A stretch of DNA of 64,000 nt from Candidatus Limosilactobacillus merdigallinarum (GCA_019114515.1 DXFH01000013.1:1-64000); one strand, 5' to 3'. Positions 38,652 through 48,549 are shown, counted from the first letter of the stretch. A program made the numbers and translations. The notes: a model not told the origin generated them from the letters alone.

Positions 38652-39363
38652 AGTTTTGCGGCTGAGCCTCCGGATGTTCTTTTTGCCAATCACGTTCTGC
38701 TTGAGTTAAACGCAGGTAGTCAGGAACAAAGTGATCAATATCTTTTACTGGTGACAGCTGCTCACCAATTAATGCTAAGCGATAAGTGCTTGGAAAAGCA
38801 TAGCTGGCTGGCAGGATTTTAACCTGGTCTGGTAATGCCAAATTTTCACGATTAACCCGTTTGCTCATCTTGCCCACTAGCAAAGCGGGCCGTCCTTGCT
38901 TTTCAATCAGCTGCAGCAGTTGCGTAAAAGCCATGTGTTGGTCAGCAACAACCGTTTGTAATTGCTGATTGTTATCATATTGATACATGCCAGCAAAAAC
39001 ATTGCCCCGCCGAGCGTCCATAAAGGGAACGATTAACTGATCATTCGCCGGTGGCAGATTGCTGGCCAACACCTGCAGACTCGATACGCCAACTAACTCC
39101 TTATTCAAGGTCATGGCCAGTGTCTTAGCAGTCGTCACTGCAATGCGGATGCCAGTATAAGAGCCAGGGCCTTTTGCTACCACAACCCGATCTATATCTG
39201 CTGGTTGCCAGTCAACGCGTTTAAACAACTCGTCAATCGTTGGCAAGACATAGATACTATGATTCAGTACGGTATTTAAAGTGGTGGTGGCCTTCAATGT
39301 ATTATCTTCAACCAATGCAATACTCATAGGTTGGTTTGATGTGTCAATTGCCAATACTTTCAT
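38635..39363 (-). CDS. tsaB: tRNA threonylcarbamoyladenosine biosynthesis protein TsaB
   Basis: Non-catalytic partner of TsaD in t6A synthesis. The 242-residue protein has the ASKHA-fold start VLAIDTSNQPMSIAL, VVAKGPGSYTGIRIAV (about 60-75) and PFMDARRGNVFAGMY, all TsaB hallmarks. The ATG at 39363 has AAGGACGG upstream. First gene of the t6A operon, just downstream of the galE terminator. Confidence 0.95.
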   Translation of the reverse strand: MKVLAIDTSNQPMSIALVEDNTLKATTTLNTVLNHSIYVLPTIDELFKRVDWQPADIDRVVVAKGPGSYTGIRIAVTTAKTLAMTLNKELVGVSSLQVLASNLPPANDQLIVPFMDARRGNVFAGMYQYDNNQQLQTVVADQHMAFTQLLQLIEKQGRPALLVGKMSKRVNRENLALPDQVKILPASYAFPSTYRLALIGEQLSPVKDIDHFVPDYLRLTQAERDWQKEHPEAQPQNYVEEV

Positions 39364-39405
39364 TCTTTTTCCGTCCTTTCAATCACAACTAGTATCTTAC
39401 CATAA

Positions 39406-39443
39406 GCATAAAAGGGAACGTAGCGAATCGCTGCGCTCCCTTT
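39406..39443 (-). terminator. Terminator of galE
   Basis: Imperfect stem between AAAGGGAACGTAGCG and CGCTGCGCTCCCTTT, ending on the minus strand in TTTTA. It lies between galE and tsaB. Confidence 0.78.
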
Positions 39444-39455
39444 ATTCAATTTCGA

Positions 39456-40451
39456 TTAGTTACGATCGTCATAGCCATTTGGGTGGGTGGAGTGCCACTT
39501 CCAAGCCGTCGCAATGATATCGTGAACATTGTCATACTTTGGCTTCCAACCCAAGACTTCCCGTGCTTTGTAACTGGCGGCAACTAAAGCATCAGGGTCG
39601 CCTGGGCGCCGTGGCGCAATCTTTGCTGGGATTGGCTTACCCGTCACTTCACGGGCTGCTTCCAGCATTTGTTTGTTAGAGAAACCAGTGGAGGAACCCA
39701 AGTTAAATTGATTAGATTGGTTGTGTTCTTGCAAGTACTTCAAGGCTAAAATGTGTGCATCCGCTAAGTCCATCACATGAATATAGTCACGCACGTTGGT
39801 ACCATCTGGCGTGTTGTAATCATCACCAAAAATACTCAGTTTCTTGCGCTTACCCTGGGCCACTTGCAGAATAATTGGTACCAAGTGGGTTTCTGGTCCG
39901 TGATCTTCACCAATCGTACCATCAGGAGCCGCACCAGCAACGTTAAAGTAACGCAATGCAACGAACTTAATGCCATAAGCCTTATCTGCCCATGCCATCA
40001 TGTGTTCCATCATCAACTTGGATAAGCCATAAGGATTAATCGGCTTTTGCGGATCGGTTTCCTTAATTGGCATGTGTTCTGGCACACCATAAGTGGCTGC
40101 GGTGGAACTGAAGACAATGTACTTAACGTTAAAGTCATGCATTGCTTCTAGAAGCGTAATCATGCCACCCGTATTGTTATCGAAGTACTTCAACGGCTTT
40201 TCCATCGATTCTGGCACAATTGAGAAAGCCGCAAAATGAACAACGGCTTCAATGTTTTCATTAATGAAAATCCGGTCTAAGAATGACCGATCACGAATAT
40301 CACCCTGATAGAACTTTGCTTTCGGGTTAATGGCCTTCTTGTGACCCGTAGATAGATTATCTGCCACAACTACATCCTGGCCATGCTCAATTAGATCTTT
40401 GACCATATGAGAACCGATATAACCGGCGCCCCCACAAACAAGAATAGACAT
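39456..40451 (-). CDS. galE: UDP-glucose 4-epimerase
   Basis: Interconverts UDP-glucose and UDP-galactose (Leloir pathway and cell-wall polysaccharide precursors). The 331-residue protein is an SDR enzyme: NAD loop GGAGYIGSH at 6-14, DNLSTGH, the catalytic SSTAATYG serine/threonine region and YGLSK with the catalytic Y-x3-K. The ATG at 40451 has TTGGAGG upstream. It is a single gene with its own terminator, not part of a gal operon here, which suggests a housekeeping polysaccharide role. Confidence 0.96.
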   Translation of the reverse strand: MSILVCGGAGYIGSHMVKDLIEHGQDVVVADNLSTGHKKAINPKAKFYQGDIRDRSFLDRIFINENIEAVVHFAAFSIVPESMEKPLKYFDNNTGGMITLLEAMHDFNVKYIVFSSTAATYGVPEHMPIKETDPQKPINPYGLSKLMMEHMMAWADKAYGIKFVALRYFNVAGAAPDGTIGEDHGPETHLVPIILQVAQGKRKKLSIFGDDYNTPDGTNVRDYIHVMDLADAHILALKYLQEHNQSNQFNLGSSTGFSNKQMLEAAREVTGKPIPAKIAPRRPGDPDALVAASYKAREVLGWKPKYDNVHDIIATAWKWHSTHPNGYDDRN

Positions 40452-40571
40452 ACGACTGATTCCTCCAAATTATCGTTAATCAAAGTAATTATATCATTGA
40501 AAATTGCAAACACATATGTTGCCACCATTTAACCGCATTAATTATGTGACATTAATATGCTTGCCCACCAG

Positions 40572-41522
40572 TTAGACTTCCTGTAGGTCTTCCAAATCAA
40601 CGTGGTGGTTCAGGTATTCGAACAATAAACCTTCCCGTAAACCATTGTTGCTGAAGGTTACCTCCTGCATATTGAGCTGTCGCAAGATCGCCATCAATGG
40701 CAAGAGACCGCCAACAATCACATCGGCACGCGAACTGTTGATGCCTCGAATATTGGACCGGCCAGCGCGATCGGTACTCAATAGTTCGTGCATCAATTCA
40801 TAAGCATCATTCGTTTGAATAGTCAGTCCATGAACCGAGCGAACATTATTCGGATTGGAATTTAATTTCCACCGGTACATTTTGGCAAGCGCCCGGTTGC
40901 TACCACCCAATGCCACTACCCGGGTATGGCGAGCGCGGTTCAGCCAGCGTTGCCCTGCCAATACTTGATCCACTTTAATGATGGCATCATACAAATCGGC
41001 CGGATCTACTTGGTCATTTAGGTGATAATTCTGTGAAAGCAACACCGAACCAATTGGCAGACTGATTAATTCTTCTGCTTGGCCTTCATCAACCAAAATT
41101 AATTCCATGCTGGCACCACCAGTATCCATAATCAGGCCATTCTCCAGTGGTAATGTGTTTGACACCCCTACGTAATCAAGATAAGCTTCCCGATCACCGG
41201 AAATCACATGGAACTTCAACCCTGTCTCTTTTTTTACCCGCTCTAAGAACAGTTGCTGGTTTGTTGCCTGTCGGACCGCAGCGGTCGCCACTGCAATTAA
41301 GGTTACATCCAAGCTTTCGCACACTTCTTTGTAGCGCTTCAAAGTGTCGATTGTCCGTTGCATGGAGTCTTCCTGTAACATATGCTCAGGTCCCATATTT
41401 TCTGACAAGCGCACGTATTCCTTTTCGTAGCGCAGCAGCTTAGTCTGCCCGTTAGCAAAAATCTGGGTAATGCGTAAGCGACAAGAGTTTGACCCTAAGT
41501 CGATGACAGCTAAGTTATTCAT
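40572..41522 (-). CDS. ppx: Exopolyphosphatase / Ppx-GppA family phosphatase
   Basis: Hydrolyses polyphosphate from the end, or (p)ppGpp-related pentaphosphate. The 316-residue protein retains the family phosphate-binding motifs: AVIDLGSNSCRLRI at 4-17 and LIMDTGGASMELIL, with VATAAVRQATN between them. The start is the ATG at 41522, with AGGAGG in front, overlapping the end of ppk by eight bases. Last gene of the polyphosphate operon. The family cannot be split confidently into Ppx or GppA by eye. Confidence 0.92.
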   Translation of the reverse strand: MNNLAVIDLGSNSCRLRITQIFANGQTKLLRYEKEYVRLSENMGPEHMLQEDSMQRTIDTLKRYKEVCESLDVTLIAVATAAVRQATNQQLFLERVKKETGLKFHVISGDREAYLDYVGVSNTLPLENGLIMDTGGASMELILVDEGQAEELISLPIGSVLLSQNYHLNDQVDPADLYDAIIKVDQVLAGQRWLNRARHTRVVALGGSNRALAKMYRWKLNSNPNNVRSVHGLTIQTNDAYELMHELLSTDRAGRSNIRGINSSRADVIVGGLLPLMAILRQLNMQEVTFSNNGLREGLLFEYLNHHVDLEDLQEV

Positions 41523-43773
41523 GATCATCCTCCTCATTGCGCTTCAGATGTAACAGTGGGATGTGCCTGGTCAGAGTTTCAAAGACACCGCTCGAGTTCG
41601 TCTTGCGCGCCTTTTCTTTATGCTTTAGCGTCTGCTCTTGAGCAATAGCTTCTTCCATGAAGTGTTGCTGACAATTGAATGCTTGTTCACCGTCACGTTG
41701 AATGCGTACATAATCGTCACCGGCCAGCCGACGTGCTTTCACATTGTCCTTCCACATATCCTGGAAAATTTGGATAGCCTTAGCTTTAGCATCCGCTTCT
41801 TCTACTGGGTATAACTCTTCCACCCGTCGGTTAAGGTTCCGCGTCATCATATCAGCGCTCGCCAAGTAAATTTCTTCATGACCGTTGCCAATAAAGTAAT
41901 AGATTCGCGAATGTTCCAGAAAACGACCAACAATGGAATGTACTTCAATGTTGTCATGCAACTCTGGCAAGTCATTACGCAAGCAGGTAATGCCCCGCAC
42001 AATTAATCTGATCTTCACGCCAGCATTGGCCGCTTCATACAAGTGGGCAATAATCTGCTTGTCAGATAGTGAGTTCATCTTCATACAAATCATTGCTGGA
42101 TTACCATCTTCAGCAATGGCGATTTGCTGGTCAATCTTTTGGTTAATGAATTTGCGAATGCCATCCGGTGAAACATGCAGTTTATGGAAGTAGCTTGGAC
42201 GGGCAAAACCAGACAGCATGTTGAACAAGTTGGTCATGTCTTGACCCAGCTCGTAATCACAGGTCAAGAGCCCCATATCAGTGTAGAAGTTAGCCGTAAC
42301 ATCATTGTAGTTACCAGTACCTAAGTGCATGTAACGACGAATCCCATCTTTATCCCGGCGAATTACCAAAGCTAGCTTACAGTGCGTCTTCAATCCTGCT
42401 AGCCCGTAAATAACGTGGCAACCCATCCGTTCCAGCCGGCGCGCCCAACGGACATTGTTCTTTTCGTCGAAACGAGCTTTAACTTCGACCAGTACCGTCA
42501 CTTGCTTGCCTCGCTGGGCAGCCATGCCTAAGTACTTAATGATCGGTGAATTGCCGGATACCCGGTATAAAGTCATCTTAATAGCCAAAGTTGAATCATC
42601 GATAGCCGCTTGATGAATAAAATTAACGACTGACTGGAAGCTTTCGTATGGGTGCTGGAGCAAGTGATCCTTTTGACGAATGGCGGCAAAAATATCATGG
42701 TCCATGTCCAAAACTGGATCCTGATACGGCGTAAATGGCTGATAACGCAGTTCATTATGGCCGCTAACCTTGGATGAAAGCTTCTTCAAAAAGGTCAGGT
42801 CGACCGGGCCATCTACTCGGTACACAGCCTTTTCAGAAACGTTCATGTTTTCCGTCAAATGTTTTTCCAACCAGGAATCAAATTCACGTTTGATTTCCAG
42901 GCGCATAACTTGTCCGTGTTCACGTGCTCGTAACTGGTGCTGAACTGCCCGCAATAGGTCTGAAGTGTCTTCTTCAGCCACATCCAAGTCCATATCCCGC
43001 ATGACCCGGAACGTACCACTTGCCAAAATTTTATATCCGGGGAATAGTGCGCCCATGAAGTTCTTAATAATATCATCGATGAGCAGGAAGTGATTCTTTC
43101 CAGGCAATTTAACTAGACGTTGGTAGTTGCTAGGAACCCGGATTGTCGCAAATTCGGTGTCGCCCTTTTCGTTTTTGACTTCATGTGGTTCCTGAATGGT
43201 GCCCTTGACTTCTTGGTCCCCTTCCAGGATTTCCTGGCTGGTAGTCTGCTTGCTGTTGGCATCACGCGTCAGTTTAACCGCCACGTTTAAGGAACCATTA
43301 TTAATGAATGGAAATGGTCGAGAAACATCATCAGCTAACGGGGTTAAGACGGGCATCAGCTGATCATCAAAGAAGCGCTGGGCGAATTCATGGTCATGAT
43401 CATCCAGGCTGCTTACCGGCAAAATCTTAATATCTTCTTGATTCAAATCCGGTAATAAGTGTTCGTTATATACCCGGTACCGTTTTTCAACCATCCGGTG
43501 TTCTTTTTCATTAACCGCATCCAACTGTTCTTGCGGCGTCATACCCGAAGCATCCGTGGTGGTCACATGAGCGGCACTCAACTTGTGGAGGGATGCAACC
43601 CGCACCATGAAGAATTCATCCACATTGCTTTGGGTAATTCCCAAGAAATTAGCACGTTCTAGCAGTGGATTGCTTGGATCCATTGCTTCTTCCAGAACTC
43701 GTCCATTGAAATCGATCCAGGACAATTCCCGGTTCACGTAGTTTTGTGATTGATAGAAGTCTTGATACTCCAT
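41515..43773 (-). CDS. ppk: Polyphosphate kinase 1
   Basis: Reversibly polymerises the terminal phosphate of ATP into polyphosphate at the membrane. At 752 residues it is somewhat longer than many PPK1s. The N-domain starts NYVNRELSWIDFNGRVLEEA; the catalytic core has MTLYRVSGNSPI, ARFDEKNNVRWARRLE, GLAGLKTHCKLALV with the phospho-histidine region, and YMHLGTGNYN. Insertions rich in charged residues occur around residue 180. It shares its start base with the end of the upstream Ppx-like gene, so the three are an operon. Polyphosphate in lactobacilli is linked to stress and acid tolerance. Confidence 0.96.
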   Translation of the reverse strand: MEYQDFYQSQNYVNRELSWIDFNGRVLEEAMDPSNPLLERANFLGITQSNVDEFFMVRVASLHKLSAAHVTTTDASGMTPQEQLDAVNEKEHRMVEKRYRVYNEHLLPDLNQEDIKILPVSSLDDHDHEFAQRFFDDQLMPVLTPLADDVSRPFPFINNGSLNVAVKLTRDANSKQTTSQEILEGDQEVKGTIQEPHEVKNEKGDTEFATIRVPSNYQRLVKLPGKNHFLLIDDIIKNFMGALFPGYKILASGTFRVMRDMDLDVAEEDTSDLLRAVQHQLRAREHGQVMRLEIKREFDSWLEKHLTENMNVSEKAVYRVDGPVDLTFLKKLSSKVSGHNELRYQPFTPYQDPVLDMDHDIFAAIRQKDHLLQHPYESFQSVVNFIHQAAIDDSTLAIKMTLYRVSGNSPIIKYLGMAAQRGKQVTVLVEVKARFDEKNNVRWARRLERMGCHVIYGLAGLKTHCKLALVIRRDKDGIRRYMHLGTGNYNDVTANFYTDMGLLTCDYELGQDMTNLFNMLSGFARPSYFHKLHVSPDGIRKFINQKIDQQIAIAEDGNPAMICMKMNSLSDKQIIAHLYEAANAGVKIRLIVRGITCLRNDLPELHDNIEVHSIVGRFLEHSRIYYFIGNGHEEIYLASADMMTRNLNRRVEELYPVEEADAKAKAIQIFQDMWKDNVKARRLAGDDYVRIQRDGEQAFNCQQHFMEEAIAQEQTLKHKEKARKTNSSGVFETLTRHIPLLHLKRNEEDDHE

Positions 43774-45263
43774 TATTTCTCTCCCTCAACAATCAATTGC
43801 GGATGCAGACCGTAAACTTCGGTAAACAGACGATTCTTCTTCTGAAATGCCCAGCCTTCCAGAACCAGGTCGTCAGTAGTAATAACCCGAATCTGCAAAT
43901 TATTGCCCACTAGTTTTAAGCGCACATGGATAATCTTTTGCAAGCGCGAATCATCAAGCGAATCCGCTACCCGCAAGATTGCTGCTAACTGTACTACCTG
44001 CAGTTGAATCGCACTATCCAATTGCATGTAGTGTGGCTGGTCAACTTCGGGCGTTTCAGCACTATGATAACGTGATACTTCAGCCACTACTTCATTTTCC
44101 CGATCGGACAAGCCAATCAACGGGCGGGCTTCCAAAATATAGGCGGAATGCCGATAGTGTCCCTGTGGATTAATAAAGTTACCAATATCGTCAACTTTGC
44201 AAGCTACCTCTAGTAACAGACGATAATGGTCATCTAAACGGTGAATCGGCTTCAACGCGTCATATAGTTGGAGGGCTACTTTAGTAACGAACTGTTTGTG
44301 GTCAGAATCAGCACCGTAACGAACGGCTAGGTTATCTGCTTCTGTTTTGATCATGGAGATAATCTGGTCATTTTCATTCACAATCTGTTCGAGGCCGTTA
44401 ATTTCGTTAATATCAGTCAGGTAAAGCTGGTTAGTATTTAATAGCCGCATGGTTTGCCGCAGAATCAAATAGCCAGGAAGAACCCATTGGACGCTTTGTT
44501 CGTCAACATCATATTCAGCTTCCTGCTCCTGTAATGATGAATCCAGTAAATGGTGGTAGCGATTCATAAAATCGTTCTGATCATATGCCACCACTTGATT
44601 CCGTGTATGCTGATCATCATTTACCCGGGCTAATCCCTGAACATATAACGTCGATGCCTTGCCATGACCCAATTCTGGGACCAGGTATTCAAGCTTAGAA
44701 CTAATGTAGTCGGTAATGATTTCACTAGGAGTAACCGTGGTCTGGCGTAAGTTGTCTGCTAACTGACTTAAGCGTGCTTTACCTAAATCAATTTCCCAAG
44801 AAGTAACATAATTGCCATCTTTAAAGTATGCCAAATCACTAATGCTCAAGCCGAGACAAAGAACATAACCCGTTAGCGACTTTTTGAGCGATTTTTGTAC
44901 ACCATTATTGATTGCGCTCAGAATACCGGCCAAACGCTGGTTTTTATTGATCCACTTAATGTCTAGCCCGGTGCGTACTTTGATCTGACTAGCAATGTAC
45001 TTACCTGTCATGGCATTCATATCGATCAAAGACCCATACAGGCGATAATTATGGACATCATAATCCTTCATGATACGCTTGAAGCCTAAAAGGTTGCTTT
45101 CAATCGTATCAATATTTTCTGGATAATTGCCAATCCGTTGCTTGCCTACTTGCAGTGAACCAGAATCGGCCTCTGTGATGAGCTGGTCCTTATCCGTGTC
45201 GATAATCCGCAGTGTTAAGCGGTCTGGCTGCAGGTACATGTATCCAACTAATCCCTTTTCCAT
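43773..45263 (-). CDS. Degenerate Ppx/GppA-like protein with HD-like C-domain
   Basis: The 496-residue protein has the Ppx/GppA two-domain layout plus a C-terminal HD-like domain, and is the first gene before ppk. However, the N-terminal D-x-G-S-N phosphate loop is replaced by YLQPDRLTLRIID, the second glycine-rich loop by LCLGLSISDLAYF, and the HD pair of the C-domain reads VDDIGNF. By contrast ppx downstream of ppk has both loops intact. It may be a regulatory or structural paralogue rather than an active exopolyphosphatase. The ATG at 45263 is used (GGAAAG upstream); a GTG nine bases earlier is possible. A consensus promoter lies upstream. Confidence 0.85.
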   Translation of the reverse strand: MEKGLVGYMYLQPDRLTLRIIDTDKDQLITEADSGSLQVGKQRIGNYPENIDTIESNLLGFKRIMKDYDVHNYRLYGSLIDMNAMTGKYIASQIKVRTGLDIKWINKNQRLAGILSAINNGVQKSLKKSLTGYVLCLGLSISDLAYFKDGNYVTSWEIDLGKARLSQLADNLRQTTVTPSEIITDYISSKLEYLVPELGHGKASTLYVQGLARVNDDQHTRNQVVAYDQNDFMNRYHHLLDSSLQEQEAEYDVDEQSVQWVLPGYLILRQTMRLLNTNQLYLTDINEINGLEQIVNENDQIISMIKTEADNLAVRYGADSDHKQFVTKVALQLYDALKPIHRLDDHYRLLLEVACKVDDIGNFINPQGHYRHSAYILEARPLIGLSDRENEVVAEVSRYHSAETPEVDQPHYMQLDSAIQLQVVQLAAILRVADSLDDSRLQKIIHVRLKLVGNNLQIRVITTDDLVLEGWAFQKKNRLFTEVYGLHPQLIVEGEK

Positions 45264-45294
45264 TCTTTCCACTTCCTGCTTTTTCGTTAGTTTT

Positions 45295-45323
45295 AGAATA
45301 CCACGTTGTGCGTGCGCATTGAA
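45295..45323 (-). promoter_or_regulatory. Promoter of the polyphosphate operon
   Basis: On the minus strand, TTCAAT (45323-45318) and TATTCT (45300-45295) with a 17-base spacer, about 30 bases upstream of the first gene. Confidence 0.65.
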
Positions 45324-45445
45324 CTACTGAAAAAACAGTAAATAACGTAAAGTGATTGGATCCGGTTGGTAGCTTGTTCTTATCCTTTTTACGTCCCCTA
45401 CTAATCTAAAATCAGCAAAATAAGCACTGACAATTCGGCAAAAAT

Positions 45446-45501
45446 AAAACAGGGAGTGTGAAGACGAAGTCGTAAACGACTTCTGTCACACTCCCTGTTT
45501 T
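45446..45501. repeat. Folded intergenic repeat element, short copy acting as terminator
   Basis: A long hairpin with arms AAAACAGGGAGTGTGA and the matching TCACACTCCCTGTTTT, extended by CGAAGTCG / CGACTT around a TAAA loop. Its right arm is identical over 24 bases to the end of the element at 31801-31923. It follows the acyl-ACP thioesterase gene on the minus strand and has T-rich flanks, so it probably ends that operon. The remaining ~180 bases up to the polyphosphate operon hold that operon's promoter and nothing else recognisable. Confidence 0.75.
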
Positions 45502-45528
45502 AAACTTTTTGTGCCTAATTAACAGCCT

Positions 45529-46290
45529 TTATTGAATTTTTTGCCATTCAAAGCTTGCGCAGGCATGTGTTTTACCATCAATCTGGATTACGTGCTGACT
45601 AGTCAGCTGATCCCCATTGCTCATAAGGGGTCCTAACAAACTAGTTACCAATGAACGCGGCCGTACTTCACGCCGATAATTCAATCTGAAAGCAGTTAGG
45701 CGATGATCTTTCAAAAAACCTGCCGGTAATGTATCTAACAACCATTCCACGTAACGGGCGTTATTCACGTGACCATTGCTATCAATGTCTGCATAACGCG
45801 CACGGTATTGCTTACTCGACCATTTTTCATCCGGTGTAACTTTATCCGGCGATTGCGGTCTCGGTAAACGGATGGTAGCTGCCTGTTGGTAAGGAGCCAT
45901 GATCTCTGCCGGAATAGGAGCCATCTTTCGTTTCTGCAAGTCCATGAAGGTAAACAATCCACTCACCTCAGCGACCCGTTTGCCAGCGGCATTATCCAGC
46001 CAGAACTCACGAACCACGAAGAAGCGATTGTATGCCTTAATCCGCGTACCCACAGTGATTTGCTCACGATCCTTCGGCAGCTCACCATTTAGGTGGCCTT
46101 CGTAATCCAGGATAACCCAGCCGCCACCAAGTTTTTGAGTTTCGTCCAGACCAAAGCCCAGTGATTCATTTTGCTTTTCCGAAGCCAGGATCATCAGCAT
46201 AAGCATCATTTCTATGCTCAAGTGACCTGTATAGTCACAGTCAAAATAAGCCAGCTGATATGGCATCCGATATTCTTTGATCTTTTCCAT
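45529..46290 (-). CDS. Acyl-ACP thioesterase
   Basis: Bacterial acyl-ACP thioesterase family (double hot-dog fold), which releases free fatty acids from acyl carrier protein. The 253-residue protein has a first hot-dog with YFDCDYTGHLS and a long helix, the FTFMDLQKRKM segment, and a second hot-dog with RYADIDSNGHVNNARYVEWLLD, the conserved D-x-N-x-H-V-N-N signature. The ATG at 46290 follows AGGGAG. It is the last gene of the dnaX-rsmI operon, nine bases after rsmI. Confidence 0.92.
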   Translation of the reverse strand: MEKIKEYRMPYQLAYFDCDYTGHLSIEMMLMLMILASEKQNESLGFGLDETQKLGGGWVILDYEGHLNGELPKDREQITVGTRIKAYNRFFVVREFWLDNAAGKRVAEVSGLFTFMDLQKRKMAPIPAEIMAPYQQAATIRLPRPQSPDKVTPDEKWSSKQYRARYADIDSNGHVNNARYVEWLLDTLPAGFLKDHRLTAFRLNYRREVRPRSLVTSLLGPLMSNGDQLTSQHVIQIDGKTHACASFEWQKIQ

Positions 46291-46299
46291 GATTACTCC

Positions 46300-47160
46300 C
46301 TAAAACTGATGATACTGCTGATACAAAACTTGACGTTTAATTCCGAGACGCTTAGCAACCACCTTGATTGCTTCATTCGTCGACAAACCGTTGACAATTT
46401 CTTTTTCGATTTGCTCACGTGGCGTACCGGTCGTTTCGTCCTGCTGGTCTGCTGGATGGTCATTGCCGGCGACTAGGACCACAAATTCACCCCGCGGTGT
46501 TTGTTGACTGATATGGTCTAGGAGTTCTCCCAAACTGCCACGGGAAAACTCTTCGTAACGCTTCGTTAATTCTCGTGCCAACACCGCTTGATGATCAGTT
46601 CCGAATACCTCCACCATACTCTGCAAGGTTTTCTTTAAACGGTGCGGAGCCTCATAGAAAATCATCGTTTCTTCATGATTCTTCAGTTGATTAAGTTCCG
46701 TCAATTGCTGTTGGTGCTTACGGTCTAAAAAACCATAAAAATAGAACGGCTGTGGTGTCAGACCAGAAGCAATCAGCGCCGTTAAGCCAGCATTGGCTCC
46801 CGGCAGTGGAATTACCGGAATCTTCTCCTGGACTGCTGCCGCAACGAGTTCCTTACCGGGGTCCGAAATTGATGGCATCCCTGCATCGCTGCATTGGGCC
46901 ATAATCGTCCCCTCTTTTAGTTTGGCAACCAGCTGTGGCACCCGCTGTGCTTTATTGTGTTCATGCAAGGAAATCGACTTGGTTTCAATTCCGAAATGAT
47001 TCAACAGCATTTGGGTATGGCGCGTATCCTCCGCTGCAATCAAGTCAACTTCTTTTAACACCTTGATCGCTCGCATCGTCATATCGTCTAAATTGCCAAT
47101 TGGGGTCGGTACGAGATAAAGCTTACCGCCAGCAGATTGGAAACTAGAAACTGTTTGCAT
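46300..47160 (-). CDS. rsmI: 16S rRNA 2'-O-ribose C1402 methyltransferase RsmI
   Basis: SAM-dependent methyltransferase of the tetrapyrrole-methylase fold that modifies C1402 of 16S rRNA. The 286-residue protein contains KLYLVPTPIGNLDDMTMRA at about 13-31, AAEDTRHT, SDAGMPSISDPG and FYEAPHRL, all RsmI signatures, and a C-terminal segment with STNEAIKVVAKRLGI. The start is the ATG at 47160 with AAAGGGG upstream, overlapping the end of yabA by 17 bases. Confidence 0.96.
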   Translation of the reverse strand: MQTVSSFQSAGGKLYLVPTPIGNLDDMTMRAIKVLKEVDLIAAEDTRHTQMLLNHFGIETKSISLHEHNKAQRVPQLVAKLKEGTIMAQCSDAGMPSISDPGKELVAAAVQEKIPVIPLPGANAGLTALIASGLTPQPFYFYGFLDRKHQQQLTELNQLKNHEETMIFYEAPHRLKKTLQSMVEVFGTDHQAVLARELTKRYEEFSRGSLGELLDHISQQTPRGEFVVLVAGNDHPADQQDETTGTPREQIEKEIVNGLSTNEAIKVVAKRLGIKRQVLYQQYHQF

Positions 47161-47515
47161 GCGAATGCCCCTTTCCTTGCGGTTCATGGCGGCCATAGAT
47201 AGTGTCGAGACAGAAAGTACAGGATTCATTCTTGCCTAGTCGTTTACCATACATGTCATTGCAAACGTGAAAGCCCTCCTGATACAAGCGTTTCAGTACT
47301 TTACGTGAGTCAGACAGCCCCTCATCATCTTTATTTTTCTTCCCGGCTAGCTGTGTCCGTAAGTGCTCATTTTCAATCGTCAATTTAACGTTTTCCGCTA
47401 ATAGTTGCGTCAGCTGCTCCGATAGCGCATTAACACTCTGCAGGAGGTCCTGTGTCTGTCTAGTCACGGTGTCAAATTGATCATAAATACTCTGTTGATC
47501 ACTTTTCTGAACCAT
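47144..47515 (-). CDS. yabA: Replication initiation control protein YabA
   Basis: Binds DnaA and the sliding clamp DnaN and restrains replication initiation in Firmicutes. The 123-residue protein has an N-terminal coiled coil (about 10-60, tetramerisation) and a C-terminal zinc site with FHVCN and CTFCL. It lies between holB and rsmI, the conserved location. The ATG at 47515 is preceded by AAGGAGC. Confidence 0.94.
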   Translation of the reverse strand: MVQKSDQQSIYDQFDTVTRQTQDLLQSVNALSEQLTQLLAENVKLTIENEHLRTQLAGKKNKDDEGLSDSRKVLKRLYQEGFHVCNDMYGKRLGKNESCTFCLDTIYGRHEPQGKGHSHANSF

Positions 47516-47530
47516 GGCGAGCTCCTTTCA

Positions 47531-48535
47531 TCACAAATGTGCGGTGCTTTTTAGCATACGCAGCGTTGATTGTTCAGCGACATTTTGAAAACTGATATTT
47601 TGATCCAATAATTTACGACTGGTCAACGCAATCTTGCTAGCATGCAACACCTGATCCACCGTTAATTGATTAACCGCCGCCTGAATGGTCGCTTGAAAAT
47701 GTTGATAATACAAGCAGCCCTGTGCTTGCGCAGCGATAACCAGCGCATCACGCCAAATCAATGACATCAAGTCGAGGCAAGTGGCTTCTTCATCGTGACC
47801 CGACATTAATGGCACAAACGCGCTTTGAATTTCAATAAAGCTTTCGAAATTCCCGCTTGCAACCAGCTTAAACCAACGAACAATGTTTTTGACAACCTGT
47901 TTAAGCCAATCATCCTGCATCCATGCTTGTGCCTCTGTCACCGAATCTGTCAGGCCCATTACGATTGACTGCAACCCAGTCGGAACACCAGCCGTTGTCA
48001 GTTGCTCTTTTAGAGAGTCAACACTCAGCGGCTGCATTTCCACAACCTGTGTCCGTGATTGAATGGTTGGCAGTACCGCATTTTTATTGTTGGATAGCAT
48101 AAAGATATAGATGCCCGGACCAGGCTCTTCAATAAATTTCAGCAAACTATTAGCCGCCCCAGTAGTCAGCTTGTCCGCATCTTCGATAATAAAGACTTTT
48201 TGCTGCCCTTCCATGCCTGACTTAGTAAATTCAGCCTTCAAATGCCTTACCTGGTCGACCTTAATCTGGCGACCATCCGCTTTTGCCACCACCACATCAG
48301 GATGGTTGCCGCTCAGCACCCGCTGACATTCAGCACAAGTGAGGTCTGGTTGACCATCCTTAACATGCGGGCAAAAAAGCATCAACGTCAGCCACTGTGT
48401 TAACTCCTGCTTGCCAGCACCATCAGGACCAACCAGCAGGTAAGCATGAGCGAGCTCGTGATGAGCAATCACCTGCTGGAAACGGTGCAGAATGGTTGGT
48501 TGTAATTTTTCTGCTTTCAATTCCGGCAAGCTCAT
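47531..48535 (-). CDS. holB: DNA polymerase III subunit delta-prime
   Basis: Clamp-loader stator subunit of the replicative polymerase. The 334-residue protein has an AAA+ start with LLVGPDGAGKQELTQWL, a zinc module (CPHV, CAEC), and VFIIEDADKLTTGAANSLLKFIEEPG. The SRC-like serine-arginine segment is SRTQVVEM. It works with the DnaX protein encoded in the same operon. The ATG at 48535 follows AAAGGGTGG. Confidence 0.95.
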   Translation of the reverse strand: MSLPELKAEKLQPTILHRFQQVIAHHELAHAYLLVGPDGAGKQELTQWLTLMLFCPHVKDGQPDLTCAECQRVLSGNHPDVVVAKADGRQIKVDQVRHLKAEFTKSGMEGQQKVFIIEDADKLTTGAANSLLKFIEEPGPGIYIFMLSNNKNAVLPTIQSRTQVVEMQPLSVDSLKEQLTTAGVPTGLQSIVMGLTDSVTEAQAWMQDDWLKQVVKNIVRWFKLVASGNFESFIEIQSAFVPLMSGHDEEATCLDLMSLIWRDALVIAAQAQGCLYYQHFQATIQAAVNQLTVDQVLHASKIALTSRKLLDQNISFQNVAEQSTLRMLKSTAHL

Positions 48536-48549
48536 CCACCCTTTCTAAA

